DNA from: Acidovorax sp. KKS102
GTDB taxonomy: Bacteria; Pseudomonadota; Gammaproteobacteria; Burkholderiales; Burkholderiaceae_C
Length of the DNA: 64,000 nucleotides
Assembly (NCBI RefSeq): GCF_000302535.1
Contig: NC_018708.1
Location: 2,046,001-2,110,000 of the forward strand
Direction: 5' to 3'
Shown here: positions 1-9,030 of the stretch, one piece after another
How positions within the stretch are numbered: the first letter of the stretch is position 1
Layout: each line of letters begins with the position of its first letter
Program-made: the position numbers and the translations under genes
Notes under the pieces: generated by a model
Told to the model about the DNA's origin: nothing
The model's input: the letters and a program-made list of their open reading frames with translations, nothing else
Databases searched by the model: none

Positions 1-321
1 CCCCGGCACATCGATGACCTGGAACTGCAGCCCCAGCGCGTCAACGGTGTTGCCCTGCGCCAGCCGCACCAGCGGCTCGGGCATGCGCTCCCGTGCAGGG
101 CCATACACCTGTGCGCCAGTGGCGGCGCGCAGGGCATCGACTCCACCGACATGATCGGCATGGTGGTGCGTGACTAGAATGGCCTGCAATGTCAGGCCCC
201 AGCGGTGCAAGGCCTGCTCCACCGGCGCGGCTTCTCCCGGGTCCACCACGATGGCCTGGCGGCCGTCGTGCAGCATCCAGATGTAGTTGTCGGTAAAGGC
301 GGGCAGCGGTAGCAAGTTCAT
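1..321 (-). CDS. gloB: Hydroxyacylglutathione hydrolase (glyoxalase II), 3' part outside window
   Basis: The minus strand is open from the ATG at 321 to the window edge, giving 107 N-terminal residues. It starts MNLLPLPAFTDNYIW and carries the metallo-beta-lactamase zinc motif THHHADH at residues 51-57, followed by GG. Glyoxalase II hydrolyses S-lactoylglutathione to lactate and glutathione in the cytosol, completing methylglyoxal detoxification; the family is about 255 residues, so roughly 60 percent is missing. Its start codon overlaps that of the divergent methyltransferase (TCATGA at 318-323). The gloB / methyltransferase / rnhA order is common in betaproteobacteria, which supports the call. 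Confidence 0.93.
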   Translation of the reverse strand, partial: MNLLPLPAFTDNYIWMLHDGRQAIVVDPGEAAPVEQALHRWGLTLQAILVTHHHADHVGGVDALRAATGAQVYGPARERMPEPLVRLAQGNTVDALGLQFQVIDVPG

Positions 322-1174
322 GAGCGATCAAATTATAGGTTTGCACCACTGGTTCGACTCCCCCCCCGGCCGCTATCTGCTCGCTTGGGAACAGGCGCGC
401 TTTGACGAGGCGGTGGCCAATATTTTTGGCTACCACAGCCTGCAGCTCGGCATGCCGCTGCTGGACGGCCTGCGTGCCAACCGCATGCCACACCAATGGC
501 TGGCCATGGGCCAGGAGGCGGTGGAAGGTTCCATCGCCTTTGTGGAGACTGGGGGTGTTGATGGCCCGCAGCAGCGTCGCGCGGTGGACTTGCTCACCGA
601 GCCCGTGGCCCTGCCTTTCCCCGCCGCCAGCCTGGACCTGCTGGTGCTGCCCCACACGCTGGAGCTGAGCATCGACCCCCATGCCGCGTTGCGCGAGGTG
701 GAGCGGGTGCTGGTGCCCGAGGGGCGCGTGGTCATCAGCGGCCTGAACCCCACCAGCCTGTGGGGCCTGCGGCAGCGGCGTGCGCGGCTGTACCAGCGCC
801 TGGGGCGGGGCAACCTGTACCTGCCCGACGTCGGCGAGTTCATTGGTTATCGGCGCCTGCGCGATTGGCTGCGGCTTTTGAATTTCGAAGTCGAATCGGC
901 CCGTTTTGGCTGTTATCGTCCAGCGGTGCGTACCGCGCACTGGCTGGAGCGTTTTGGCTGGATGGACCCTCTGGGTGAAAAGTGGTGGCCCATCCTGGGC
1001 GCCGCGTATTTCCTGGTGGCCGTCAAACGGGTGCATGGCATGCGTTTGCTGGAGCCCGCCTGGCGCACCCACCGCCAGCGTGCGGCGGGCACCGTGCCCA
1101 TCGCCAACCGGGCGTCACAACGCGGGGTGAGTTCCTCGCGGGCCGCCCCGCCGGCAGCCCGGCACGAGCCTTGA
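320..1174 (+). CDS. Class I SAM-dependent methyltransferase (Methyltransf_11 type)
   Basis: 284 residues from the ATG at 320; an upstream in-frame GTG at 287 would add residues that run into gloB and look unnatural. The section around residues 94-135 (PVALPFPAASLDLLVLPHTLE, then EVERVLVPEGRVVISGLNP) is the post-motif-I and motif II/III part of a class I methyltransferase. The usual glycine-rich motif I is weak, so the fold is clear but the substrate is not. It is divergent from gloB, with overlapping start codons, and lies 75 bp upstream of rnhA on the same strand. The C-terminal 30 residues are Ala/Arg/Pro-rich and probably disordered. Confidence 0.85.
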   Translation: MSDQIIGLHHWFDSPPGRYLLAWEQARFDEAVANIFGYHSLQLGMPLLDGLRANRMPHQWLAMGQEAVEGSIAFVETGGVDGPQQRRAVDLLTEPVALPFPAASLDLLVLPHTLELSIDPHAALREVERVLVPEGRVVISGLNPTSLWGLRQRRARLYQRLGRGNLYLPDVGEFIGYRRLRDWLRLLNFEVESARFGCYRPAVRTAHWLERFGWMDPLGEKWWPILGAAYFLVAVKRVHGMRLLEPAWRTHRQRAAGTVPIANRASQRGVSSSRAAPPAARHEP

Positions 1175-1249
1175 GCCCATTCGTATCCGGTTGCCCGGCA
1201 GATCCATCCCCGGTGCTGCAACCATCCATCACATTGTCAGGAACAGAGT

Positions 1250-1699
1250 TTGAACCAGGTAGAGATTTACACCGATGGCGCCTGCAAGGGCAACCCCGGA
1301 CCCGGCGGATGGGGCGTGTTGCTGCGCTCGGGCGCGACCGAAAAAGAGCTGTTTGGTGGCGAACTGGGCACCACCAACAACCGCATGGAGCTGATGGCGG
1401 TGATCGAAGCGCTCTCGGCCCTCAAGCGCCCCTGCGCCGTGACGCTGTATCTGGACAGCGAATACGTGCGCAAGGGCATCACCGAGTGGATCCATGGCTG
1501 GAAGGCCAAGGGCTGGCGCACCGCCTCCAAGCAGCCCGTCAAGAACGTGGAGCTGTGGCAGCGGCTGGATGCGCTGGTCAGCACCGGCGGTCACCGCATT
1601 GAGTGGCGCTGGGTGAAAGGGCACTCGGGCGACCCGGGCAACGAGCGCGCGGACGCGCTGGCCAACCGGGGCGTGGACCAGGCCCTGGGCCGCAGATAG
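1250..1699 (+). CDS. rnhA: Ribonuclease HI
   Basis: 149 residues, starting at TTG (1250-1252) behind a CAGGAAC ribosome-binding site. RNase HI cleaves the RNA strand of RNA/DNA hybrids in the cytosol. The catalytic set is visible: D9 in [15 protein letters not shown]47 in NNRMELMA, D69 in LYLDSEY, D135 in NERADALA, and the flexible-loop H125 in WVKGHSG. Length and motifs match the E. coli enzyme closely. It ends in TAG, followed 28 bp on by an intrinsic terminator, so it closes this transcription unit. Confidence 0.97.
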   Translation: MNQVEIYTDGACKGNPGPGGWGVLLRSGATEKELFGGELGTTNNRMELMAVIEALSALKRPCAVTLYLDSEYVRKGITEWIHGWKAKGWRTASKQPVKNVELWQRLDALVSTGGHRIEWRWVKGHSGDPGNERADALANRGVDQALGRR

Positions 1700-1726
1700 C
1701 CTGAAAGTCGACTCAGCGTTTCGCAC

Positions 1727-1748
1727 AAGCCTCTTCGGAGGCTTTTTT
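1727..1748 (+). terminator. Intrinsic terminator after rnhA
   Basis: Stem AAGCCTC / GAGGCTT closed by a TTCG tetraloop (1727-1744), running into six T residues at 1743-1748. Placed just after the rnhA stop. Confidence 0.9.
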
Positions 1749-1875
1749 CATGGCCGTGCCGGGGACTGCCGCTTGCGGCCAATGCCCTGGGATATTGCAG
1801 CGCATGGCTCCGGCTGCATACACCCACTGTTACATTGTGTGACTGCGCTTCCCCACATCAACGATTGACTGACCC

Positions 1876-3309
1876 ATGGCGTCCAAGAACAAGTACCTCG
1901 TTTTCGCTGTCATCGGCATCGCGGCTGCATCGGGCGCCGCCTGGTGGTTGCAGAAGCCTGCCCAGCCACCGCAGCGTGCCGAGGCCGGGGCGGGCGGTGC
2001 GGGCACGCCAGCGGGCGGTGGTGCCGCTGCCGGGGCTGGCCGCACCGTGGCCGTGGAGGCCGTGACCGTGCGAAAGATGGCGCTGCGCGACGATGCCGAA
2101 GCCGTGGGTAGCCTCAAGTCGCGCCAGAGCGTCATGCTGCGCCCCGAGGTGGGCGGGCGCATCACCCAGCTCAACTTTCACGATGGCCAGCGCGTGCGGC
2201 GTGGGCAGGTGCTGGTGCAGCTGGACGACCAGTTGCCCCGTGCGCAGATTCAACAAAGCCAGGCCGAGTTGTCGATTGCGCAGGCCAACCACAAGCGCAA
2301 CCAGGAGCTGGTGGCCCAGGGTTTTATCAGCCAACGCTCTGTGGATGAGAGTGCTGCCAACCTGGAAGTGGCCCAGGCCAAGCTGGCGCTGGCCCAGGCC
2401 ACCGCCCAGCGCCTCAAGATCGTGGCACCGTTCGATGGCATCGCGGGCATCAGGGGCGTCAACGTGGGCGACTACCTCAAGGACGGGGCCGACATCGTCA
2501 ACATTGAAGACCTCGATGCGGTGTACGTGGACTTCCGTCTGCCCGAGCGGCTGCAGAGCAAGGTGCGCCCGGGCCAGACCGCGCAGGTCACTTTTGATGC
2601 ACTGCCGGGCGTGCGCTACGCGGCCCTGGTGCAGGCCATCAGCCCGCAGATCGATGCGGATGGGCGGGCCATTGCGGTGCGAGGCTGCATCGACAACCGC
2701 CGGCTGCAATTGCGCCCCGGCATGTTCGCGCGGGTGACGACCGTGTTCTCCGAACGCAACGATGCGCGCGTGGTGCCCGAAGAAGCCATCGTGCCCGACG
2801 GCTCCAGCCCCTATGTGCTCAAGGTGGTGGAGGGAAAGGAGCCCGGCAGCAAGGTGACTCGTCGCACCCCGGTGCAGCTGGGCGTGCGCTCGCCCGGATG
2901 GGTGGAGATTCTGGACGGCCTGAGCGCTGGTGACCTGGTGGTCACGGCGGGCCAGCAGCGCATCCGCAAGGACGGCACCGAGGTGCGCGTGGTGGAACTG
3001 GGCAAGCAGGGCAACGGTGGCGCGGCGGCCGCAGCTGCGCGCCCGGCGTCGGGCGCTTCAGGTGCTGCGGGTGCTGCGGGTGGTGTGGGGGCTGCGGGTG
3101 GTGTGGGACCAAAGGCTGCAGCAGTGGCTGATGCGCCTGCGCCGAACACCTCTGCGGCGCCAGCATCTCCATCTCCCGTTACAGCCCCCTCGGTGCCGAG
3201 CGCGATGGCTGTACGCAGTGAGGCCCAACCCCTGCCAGGTCCCAACCCTTGTCAACTGGCTGGAAGCTCGACCCGATCAACGGCCCCGGGCCACCGTGCG
3301 CCTGTCTGA
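1876..3309 (+). CDS. RND efflux periplasmic adaptor (MexA/AcrA/MdtA-like)
   Basis: 477 residues. Residues 6-25 form one hydrophobic N-terminal segment with no lipobox cysteine, so the protein is probably anchored by an uncleaved helix. The biotinyl/lipoyl-like half (VGGRITQLNFHDGQRVRRGQ), the coiled-coil hairpin (QAELSIAQANHKRN to LALAQATAQRL) and the barrel domain follow in adaptor order. It bridges the inner-membrane pump to an outer-membrane channel; the pump gene starts 40 bp downstream. From about residue 378 the protein is a long Ala/Gly/Pro/Ser tail encoded partly by a short tandem repeat (3060-3108), well beyond the family's usual 360-400 residues. No outer-membrane partner gene is adjacent. 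Confidence 0.92.
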   Translation: MASKNKYLVFAVIGIAAASGAAWWLQKPAQPPQRAEAGAGGAGTPAGGGAAAGAGRTVAVEAVTVRKMALRDDAEAVGSLKSRQSVMLRPEVGGRITQLNFHDGQRVRRGQVLVQLDDQLPRAQIQQSQAELSIAQANHKRNQELVAQGFISQRSVDESAANLEVAQAKLALAQATAQRLKIVAPFDGIAGIRGVNVGDYLKDGADIVNIEDLDAVYVDFRLPERLQSKVRPGQTAQVTFDALPGVRYAALVQAISPQIDADGRAIAVRGCIDNRRLQLRPGMFARVTTVFSERNDARVVPEEAIVPDGSSPYVLKVVEGKEPGSKVTRRTPVQLGVRSPGWVEILDGLSAGDLVVTAGQQRIRKDGTEVRVVELGKQGNGGAAAAAARPASGASGAAGAAGGVGAAGGVGPKAAAVADAPAPNTSAAPASPSPVTAPSVPSAMAVRSEAQPLPGPNPCQLAGSSTRSTAPGHRAPV

Positions 3310-3349
3310 CGGACTGCCTGTCGTCACCCTCTGATGCCTACGGACTGCC

Positions 3350-6300
3350 ATGCAACTCGCTGAAATATCGATCCGCCGGCCGGTGTTTGCCACCGTGCTG
3401 TCGCTGCTAGTGCTGCTGATTGGTGCGGTGAGCTTCACGCGCCTGTCGGTGCGCGAATACCCCAAGATCGACGAACCCGTGGTCACCGTCAGCGTGCGCT
3501 ACGCGGGCGCGTCGGCCGAGGTGATCGAATCGCAGGTCACCAAGCCGCTCGAAGACTCCATCGCCGGGATCGACGCGGTGGACGTGATCACCTCCATCAG
3601 CCGGGCCGAACAAAGCCAGATCAGCGTGCGCTTTCGGCTGGAGAAGGATGCCGACAACGCGGCGGCCGAAGTGCGTGACCGCACGGCCCGTGTGCGCAAC
3701 CGCCTGCCCCTCGCGGTGGATGAGCCCGTGATTGCCAAGGTCGAGGCCGACGCCTCGCCCGTAATGTGGCTGGCCTTCAGCAGCGACACGCGCACCCCGC
3801 TGGAGGTCAACGACCTCATCAATCGCATCGTCAAGCCCCGCCTGCAGACCGTGACCGGTGTGGCTGATGTGCCCATTTACGGCGAGCGCAAATACGCCAT
3901 GCGGGTGTGGCTGGACCCCGAACGCATGGCCGGTTACCGCCTGACCACGCAGGACGTGGAAGACGCCATCCGCCGCAACAATCTGGAGCTGCCCGCGGGC
4001 CGCATCGAGTCGCAGCAGCGCGAGTTCAGCGTGACGTCGCAGACCGACCTGAAAACCCCGGCGCAGTTTTCCGACATCGTGATCCGCACGGTCAACGGGT
4101 TCTCGGTGCGTGTGCGCGATGTGGCCCGGGTCGAAGAAGGCCCCGCCAGCGACCGCAGCCGCGTGCGGCTCAATGGCCGCGATGCCATCTCAGTGGGCGT
4201 GATCCGCCAGGCCACGGCCAACCCGCTGGAGCTGTCCAAGGGCGTGCGCGCCATGATCCCCCTGCTCAAGGCCGACCTGCCGCCAGACATCGGCATCGAC
4301 ATTGCCAACGACAACTCGCTGTTCATCGACCGCTCCATCAAGAGCGTGTACTCCACCATCATCGAGGCCGTTGTGCTGGTGGCCCTGGTGATCTTTGTGT
4401 TCTTGCGCACCTTCCGGGCGTCCATCATCCCCATCATCACCATCCCGGTCAGCCTGGTGGGCAGTTTTGCGCTGATGGCACTGGCGGGCTTTTCGATCAA
4501 CACCCTCACGCTGCTGGCGCTGGTGCTGGCCATCGGCCTGGTGGTGGACGACGCCATCGTGATGCTGGAGAACATCTACCGCCACATCGAAGAGGGGCTT
4601 GACCCGTTCTCGGCCGCCATCAAGGGCGCCCGTGAAATCGGCTTTGCCATCGTGGCCATGACGCTCACGCTGGTGGCGGTGTATGCGCCACTCGCATTCA
4701 CACCCGGCCGCACGGGGCGCCTGTTTGTGGAATTTGCGCTGGCGCTGGCCGGGGCCGTGGTGGTGTCGGGCTTTGTGGCCCTGACGCTCTCGCCCATGAT
4801 GTGCTCGCTGCTGCTCAAGCACAACCCGAATCCCAATTGGTTCGACCGCTCCATGGAGCGTTGGCTCACGGCCCTGTCGGACGCGTATGGCCGTCTGCTG
4901 CGCTGGATCGTCACGGCCCGCTGGGGCGGTACCAGCTCGGTGCGCGGTGGTGTGCGGGGTGCGCTGTTCCAAGCCCGCTGGATCGTGCTGGGTGTCATGG
5001 CCCTGAGCGGTGCGGCGCTGGTGCTGGTGTTCCCCACCATGCGGCAGGAGCTGTCGCCGCTGGAAGACCGGGGCACCATTTTGGCCAGCGTGACCGCGCC
5101 CGACGGCGCCACGCTGGACTACACCAACCGGTATGCGCTGGAGCTGGAAAAGATCGGCAACACCTACCCCGAATTCGACCGCGTGTTTGCCAACATCGGC
5201 AACCCTACGGTGGCACAGGGCAGCGTCATCTACCGCACCGTGGACTGGGAAAAGCGCGACCGCACCACGCTGGCCCTGGCCAAGGAGCTGCAGCCCAAGG
5301 TGGCGGGCCTGCCCGGCGTGAATGCCTTTCTGATCACACCGCCGTCGCTGGGCCAGGGCTTTCGCTCGCGGCCCCTCACCTACGTGATCCAGACCTCGGA
5401 CAGCTACGAGAACCTGAGCAAGGTGGTGGCTGCCTTCATGGCCGAGATTGCGCAGAACCCCGGCATCGTGTCCCCCGACGTGGACCTGCGCCTGAACAAG
5501 CCCGAGCTGCGCATCGAGGTCAACCGCGAACGCGCCGCCGACCTGGGCGTGAGTGTGGAAGTGGTGGCCAAGGCCATCGAGACCATGCTGGGCGGCCGCA
5601 CCGTCACCCGCTACAAGCGCGATGCCGAGCAGTACGACGTGATCGTGCAGACCGAGGCCCGGGGCCGCACCACGCCCGAGAACATCGACACCATCTATGT
5701 GCGCGGCCGCAACGACGCGATGATCCCGCTGACCAGCCTGGTCAACGTGCGCGAAAGCGTGAGCCCGCGCGAGCTGAACCACTTTGGTCAGCGCCGCTCG
5801 GCCACCATCACGGCCAACCTGTCGTCCGACTACTCGCTGGGCCAGGCCATCACCTTCATGAACGAGACGGCGGCCAAGGTGCTCAAGCCCGGCTACACCA
5901 CCGACCTGAACGACACCTCGCGGGAGTTCAAGAACTCGCAAGGCGCGCTGGGCGTGGTGTTTGTGCTGGCGCTGGTGTTCATCTTCCTGGTGCTTGCCGC
6001 GCAGTTCGAAAGCTTCATCGACCCGCTGGTCATCATGGTGTCGGTGCCGCTGTCGATGATCGGTGCGCTGCTGGCGCTCAAGTGGAGCGGCGGCTCGCTC
6101 AACGTGTATTCGCAGATCGGGCTGATCACCCTGGTGGGCCTGATCACCAAACACGGCATCCTGATCGTGGAGTTCACCAACCAGCTGCGCGAAGAGGGCA
6201 TGGAAATGGTGGACGCGCTGGTCAAGGCCTCGGCCCAGCGACTGCGCCCCATCCTGATGACTACGGGGGCCATGGTGCTGGGGGCCATTCCGCTGGCACT

Positions 6301-6505
6301 GGCCACGGGTGCTGGCGCCGAAACGCGCACCCAGATCGGCTGGGTGATTGTGGGCGGCATGTCGCTGGGCACGCTGCTCACCATTTTTGTGGTGCCCACC
6401 ATGTACACACTGTTCGCCCGCAAGGCGGTGCCGGGGGCCAACACAGCCGTGGCGGTGGACGCGCCGGCACACCCGCTGCACCCGCACGACTATGTGGCCA
6501 AGTAA
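3350..6505 (+). CDS. RND multidrug efflux permease (HAE1 family, AcrB/MdtB-like)
   Basis: 1051 residues, the usual length. It begins with the family hallmark ISIRRPVFATVLSLLVLLIGAVSF. The proton-relay pair D400-D401 is present in transmembrane helix 4 (VVDDAIVMLEN), as in AcrB D407-D408, and the second membrane half carries GLITKHGILIVEF. The trimeric inner-membrane pump exports drugs, detergents or solvents by proton antiport; the substrate cannot be read from sequence. It forms an operon with the adaptor and is followed by a hairpin terminator. A minus-strand open frame of over 700 codons inside it is a codon-bias shadow. Confidence 0.95.
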   Translation: MQLAEISIRRPVFATVLSLLVLLIGAVSFTRLSVREYPKIDEPVVTVSVRYAGASAEVIESQVTKPLEDSIAGIDAVDVITSISRAEQSQISVRFRLEKDADNAAAEVRDRTARVRNRLPLAVDEPVIAKVEADASPVMWLAFSSDTRTPLEVNDLINRIVKPRLQTVTGVADVPIYGERKYAMRVWLDPERMAGYRLTTQDVEDAIRRNNLELPAGRIESQQREFSVTSQTDLKTPAQFSDIVIRTVNGFSVRVRDVARVEEGPASDRSRVRLNGRDAISVGVIRQATANPLELSKGVRAMIPLLKADLPPDIGIDIANDNSLFIDRSIKSVYSTIIEAVVLVALVIFVFLRTFRASIIPIITIPVSLVGSFALMALAGFSINTLTLLALVLAIGLVVDDAIVMLENIYRHIEEGLDPFSAAIKGAREIGFAIVAMTLTLVAVYAPLAFTPGRTGRLFVEFALALAGAVVVSGFVALTLSPMMCSLLLKHNPNPNWFDRSMERWLTALSDAYGRLLRWIVTARWGGTSSVRGGVRGALFQARWIVLGVMALSGAALVLVFPTMRQELSPLEDRGTILASVTAPDGATLDYTNRYALELEKIGNTYPEFDRVFANIGNPTVAQGSVIYRTVDWEKRDRTTLALAKELQPKVAGLPGVNAFLITPPSLGQGFRSRPLTYVIQTSDSYENLSKVVAAFMAEIAQNPGIVSPDVDLRLNKPELRIEVNRERAADLGVSVEVVAKAIETMLGGRTVTRYKRDAEQYDVIVQTEARGRTTPENIDTIYVRGRNDAMIPLTSLVNVRESVSPRELNHFGQRRSATITANLSSDYSLGQAITFMNETAAKVLKPGYTTDLNDTSREFKNSQGALGVVFVLALVFIFLVLAAQFESFIDPLVIMVSVPLSMIGALLALKWSGGSLNVYSQIGLITLVGLITKHGILIVEFTNQLREEGMEMVDALVKASAQRLRPILMTTGAMVLGAIPLALATGAGAETRTQIGWVIVGGMSLGTLLTIFVVPTMYTLFARKAVPGANTAVAVDAPAHPLHPHDYVAK

Positions 6506-6566
6506 CTTTCAATAGGGGGCGGGCTGATAAGCCGTGCGGCTAAAGCCATCAAAGCAATACAACACA

Positions 6567-6593
6567 AGAAAGGGGCCCGTGGGGCCCTTTCTG
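6567..6593. terminator. Hairpin between convergent RND pump and thioredoxin genes
   Basis: AGAAAGGG on the left pairs with CCCTTTCT on the right around GCCCGTGGGG. It lies between two converging genes and can serve both strands; the T-tract is short (CTGCTTTT on plus). Confidence 0.7.
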
Positions 6594-6646
6594 CTTTTCA
6601 GTGCATGCGTGAACGATGTGTGGGTCGAGCTGGCGGCGCGGGGGGC

Positions 6647-6973
6647 TCAGGCCAGCACCGACTGCACCGCGTCCTGCAGTTCTTGCCCGCCCTGTGGGCG
6701 CACCAGGCGGGCCACTTCCTGGCCGTCTTTCAGAAACACCAGCGTGGGCCAGAGCTTCACACCGAACGTGCGGCCCAGGCGCTGGCCAGGGCCGTCTTCC
6801 ACCTTGACGTGGGCAATGTCCGCGTGGTCCTTCAGGGCGGCTTCGATCAGCGGCTGGGCGCGCTGGCAGTGGCCGCACCAGGGCGTGCCGAACTCGACCA
6901 CCGTGGCGCCGGGCAGGCGGTCCACATCGTCTCGGGATGGGGGTTGTGCAAGGTGTTGGGCGGCGTAGGGCAT
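6647..6973 (-). CDS. Thioredoxin-family protein
   Basis: 108 residues with thioredoxin-fold signatures: VVEFGTPWCGHCQRAQPLIE with a CGHC active site (the CGHC motif of PDI-type thioredoxins rather than the CGPC of classical Trx), and the cis-proline strand LWPTLVFLKDG. No signal peptide, so probably a cytosolic disulfide oxidoreductase. It lies 93 bp downstream of moeA on the same strand and may be the last gene of the molybdenum-cofactor run; no specific link to cofactor synthesis is visible. No convincing ribosome-binding site precedes the ATG. Confidence 0.88.
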   Translation of the reverse strand: MPYAAQHLAQPPSRDDVDRLPGATVVEFGTPWCGHCQRAQPLIEAALKDHADIAHVKVEDGPGQRLGRTFGVKLWPTLVFLKDGQEVARLVRPQGGQELQDAVQSVLA

Positions 6974-7066
6974 GGCGTGATGCGTGGTCTGTGAACAGGG
7001 CGAGAAGCTGGTTTCAGGTTACCTTGGCGGCCGATGCCATGCACCGGCTGGCGGCGCATTGCCGTG

Positions 7067-8422
7067 TCAGATCACGCCCTCAAACACCATCACGTCCACC
7101 GCATCGCCCACCGCGACGTTGCCCTGGCCGTGGTGCAGCACGATGAGCCCGTTGGCCTGCACCATGGAGCTGAGCACGCCCGAGCCCTGGTTGCCGGTGG
7201 TGCGTACCTGCAGCGTGCCGTCGGCGGCGGTGGTGACCAGGCCACGCTGGTATTCGGTGCGGCCGGGCTTCTTGCGCATGGGCTCGGTGCTGATGGCGCG
7301 CAGCATCGGGGGCGCAGCGCGGGTGCACCCCATCATGCGCAGCAGGGCGGGGCGCACAAAGGCCAGAAAGGTCACCATCACCGCCACGGGGTTGCCGGGC
7401 AGCCCGAACAGCACGGCCCCACCGGTGGGTATGTTGATATCATTTTGATAGCTGCCAGCGGTTGATGTACTAGCGCTTGAGGCCGAAATGGCTTGATTTT
7501 CTGCGTTGTTGATGCGCCCTACGGCCATGGGGCGGCCCGGGCGCATGGCGATGCGCCAGAAGGCCACGTCGCCCAGCTTTTTCATCATGGTGCGGGTGTG
7601 GTCGGCCTCGCCCACGCTCACGCCGCCGCTGGTGATGATGGCGTCGGCCTGTTGGGCTGCCTGGCGGAAGGCGGCTTCGAGCAGCGCGGGCTCGTCGCGC
7701 ACCACGCCCAGATCGATCACCTCCACCCCCATGCGCGTGAGCAGGCCGAACACGGTGTAGCGGTTGCTGTCGTACACCGCGCCTTCGCGCGGAGCCTCGC
7801 CCAGGCTCAGGATCTCGTCGCCGGTGGAGAAGTACGCCACGCGCAGGCGGCGGACCACCGTGACGGTGGGCAGGCCCAGGCTGGCCACCAGGCCCAGGGC
7901 GGCAGGCGTCAGCAGCTCGCCACGGGCCAGGGCCACGCGGCCCTCCATGATGTCCTCGCCCTTGAATCGGCGGTTGTCGCCGGCGCGCAGCACATCGGCG
8001 GCGATGGTGATGTGCCCGTCAGCAGCGGCGGTGGTGAACTCTTGCGGCACCACGGTGTCCAGCCCGGCGGGCATGATGGCGCCGGTCATGATCTTCACGC
8101 ATTCGCCCGCTGCCACGGTGCCCGCCCAGGCCTTGCCTGCCAGGGCGGTGCCCACCACGCGCAGGGTGAGCGGCTGCCCGGTCACCAGTTGCGCACCCGA
8201 AAATGCGTAGCCGTCCATGGCCGAGTTGTCGTGGGGCGGCACGCTGACGGGCGAGATCACGTCCTGCGCCAGCACGCGGCCTAGCGCGCTGAACAGCGGC
8301 AGCACTTCGGTGGCGGTGACGGGCTCGACCAGCCGGTCCAGAAACTGGTTCACATCGGCAGCGCTCAGGGCCTGCGGGTCGTAGCCTTGCAGCTCGGCGG
8401 CTATCTGGGCAATGGTTTTCAT
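7067..8422 (-). CDS. moeA: Molybdopterin molybdenumtransferase
   Basis: 451 residues from the ATG at 8422 (MKTIAQIAAELQGYDPQ). MoeA inserts molybdate into adenylated molybdopterin in the cytosol. Visible motifs are PPHDNSAMDGYAF near the N-terminus, FKGEDI, SGGVSVGEADHT, and GLPGNPVAVMVTF near the C-terminal domain. Between MAVGRI and GLPGNP there are about 25 extra residues (around 308-329) where relatives run straight on; that stretch is encoded by a copy of the dispersed repeat at 7437-7500. The frame stays open, so the insert is probably tolerated as a surface loop. It sits in a row with moaA, mobA and a GNAT gene. Confidence 0.95.
   Translation of the reverse strand: MKTIAQIAAELQGYDPQALSAADVNQFLDRLVEPVTATEVLPLFSALGRVLAQDVISPVSVPPHDNSAMDGYAFSGAQLVTGQPLTLRVVGTALAGKAWAGTVAAGECVKIMTGAIMPAGLDTVVPQEFTTAAADGHITIAADVLRAGDNRRFKGEDIMEGRVALARGELLTPAALGLVASLGLPTVTVVRRLRVAYFSTGDEILSLGEAPREGAVYDSNRYTVFGLLTRMGVEVIDLGVVRDEPALLEAAFRQAAQQADAIITSGGVSVGEADHTRTMMKKLGDVAFWRIAMRPGRPMAVGRINNAENQAISASSASTSTAGSYQNDINIPTGGAVLFGLPGNPVAVMVTFLAFVRPALLRMMGCTRAAPPMLRAISTEPMRKKPGRTEYQRGLVTTAADGTLQVRTTGNQGSGVLSSMVQANGLIVLHHGQGNVAVGDAVDVMVFEGVI
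7437..7500. repeat. Dispersed repeat copy inside moeA
   Basis: Contains TTGATAGCTGCCAGCG, then TACTAGCGCTTGAGGCC and GAAATGGCTTGATTT. The order matches the intergenic copy at 15372-15438 (TGATAGCTACCAGCGC ... AGCGCTAGCGCCC ... GCTGAAATTT). It adds an in-frame peptide to MoeA. Confidence 0.75.
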
Positions 8423-8441
8423 GGGGGGGATTGGCTTGAAT

Positions 8442-9014
8442 TCAGTGGGAGAGCAGCCGCACCATGTGCAGCTTGTCGTAGCCCACGCCATCCACCACGA
8501 TGGCGTTGGGCAGCAGGCCCCAGGCGCGGAACCCGGCCTGCTCGTACAAGCGCACCACGTGGTGGTTGGACGCGGTGACGGTAAGCACCAGCTGGGTCAG
8601 CCCCGGCACCTGGCTGGCGGCTCGCACGCAGGCCTCCACCAGCATCCGGCCAATGCCCCGGCGCTGTGCAGCGGGCGACACCATCATGCCCACCACCACG
8701 GCGCAATGGCGCTGTTTGGTGCGCTGTTCGCGCTCGCAACCCAGGCAGCCGAGCAACTGGCCCGCCGTGTCAAAGGCGCCCAGAAAGAACTGGCCGGACT
8801 CCAGCGCGCCAAACCGCGCCACGTACTCGGTGGCATCGCGGCCCACGGAGGATTCGTAGTCCGAGGTGAAAGCGTCCGGTGCCGTGCGCAGTGCCTCGTC
8901 GCGCAGGGTCTTGTACGCCATCGCATCGGCGGCGACCAGGGGGCGGATGTGTACCGTGCCAGCGTTCGCTGGTTCCACTCGGTCCACTGCGTCCACGGGA
9001 GGGCGATGGTTCAT
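8442..9014 (-). CDS. GNAT-family N-acetyltransferase
   Basis: 190 residues from the ATG at 9014 (MNHRPPVDAVDRV). The acetyl-CoA binding motif A is clear: VVVGMMVSPAAQRRGIGRML with the RRGIG loop, followed by LVLTVTASNHHVVRLYEQAGF typical of motif B. Substrate unknown. It sits between mobA (17 bp upstream) and moeA (20 bp downstream) on the same strand, so it is probably co-transcribed with the molybdenum-cofactor genes, though no member of that pathway needs an acetyltransferase. Confidence 0.88.
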   Translation of the reverse strand: MNHRPPVDAVDRVEPANAGTVHIRPLVAADAMAYKTLRDEALRTAPDAFTSDYESSVGRDATEYVARFGALESGQFFLGAFDTAGQLLGCLGCEREQRTKQRHCAVVVGMMVSPAAQRRGIGRMLVEACVRAASQVPGLTQLVLTVTASNHHVVRLYEQAGFRAWGLLPNAIVVDGVGYDKLHMVRLLSH

Positions 9015-9030
9015 GGGGTCGGTGGGCAGC

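Noticed and set aside
3010..3309. Frameshift in the RND adaptor's 3' end
   Set aside because: The Ala/Gly/Pro tail is unusual but stays open, and codon use remains GC-rich; a low-complexity extension explains it.
4190..6487. Very long minus-strand open frames opposite the RND pump, P-type ATPase and chemoreceptors
   Set aside because: High GC and strong codon bias leave the opposite strand open; the translations are His/Gln/Arg-rich and match no family.
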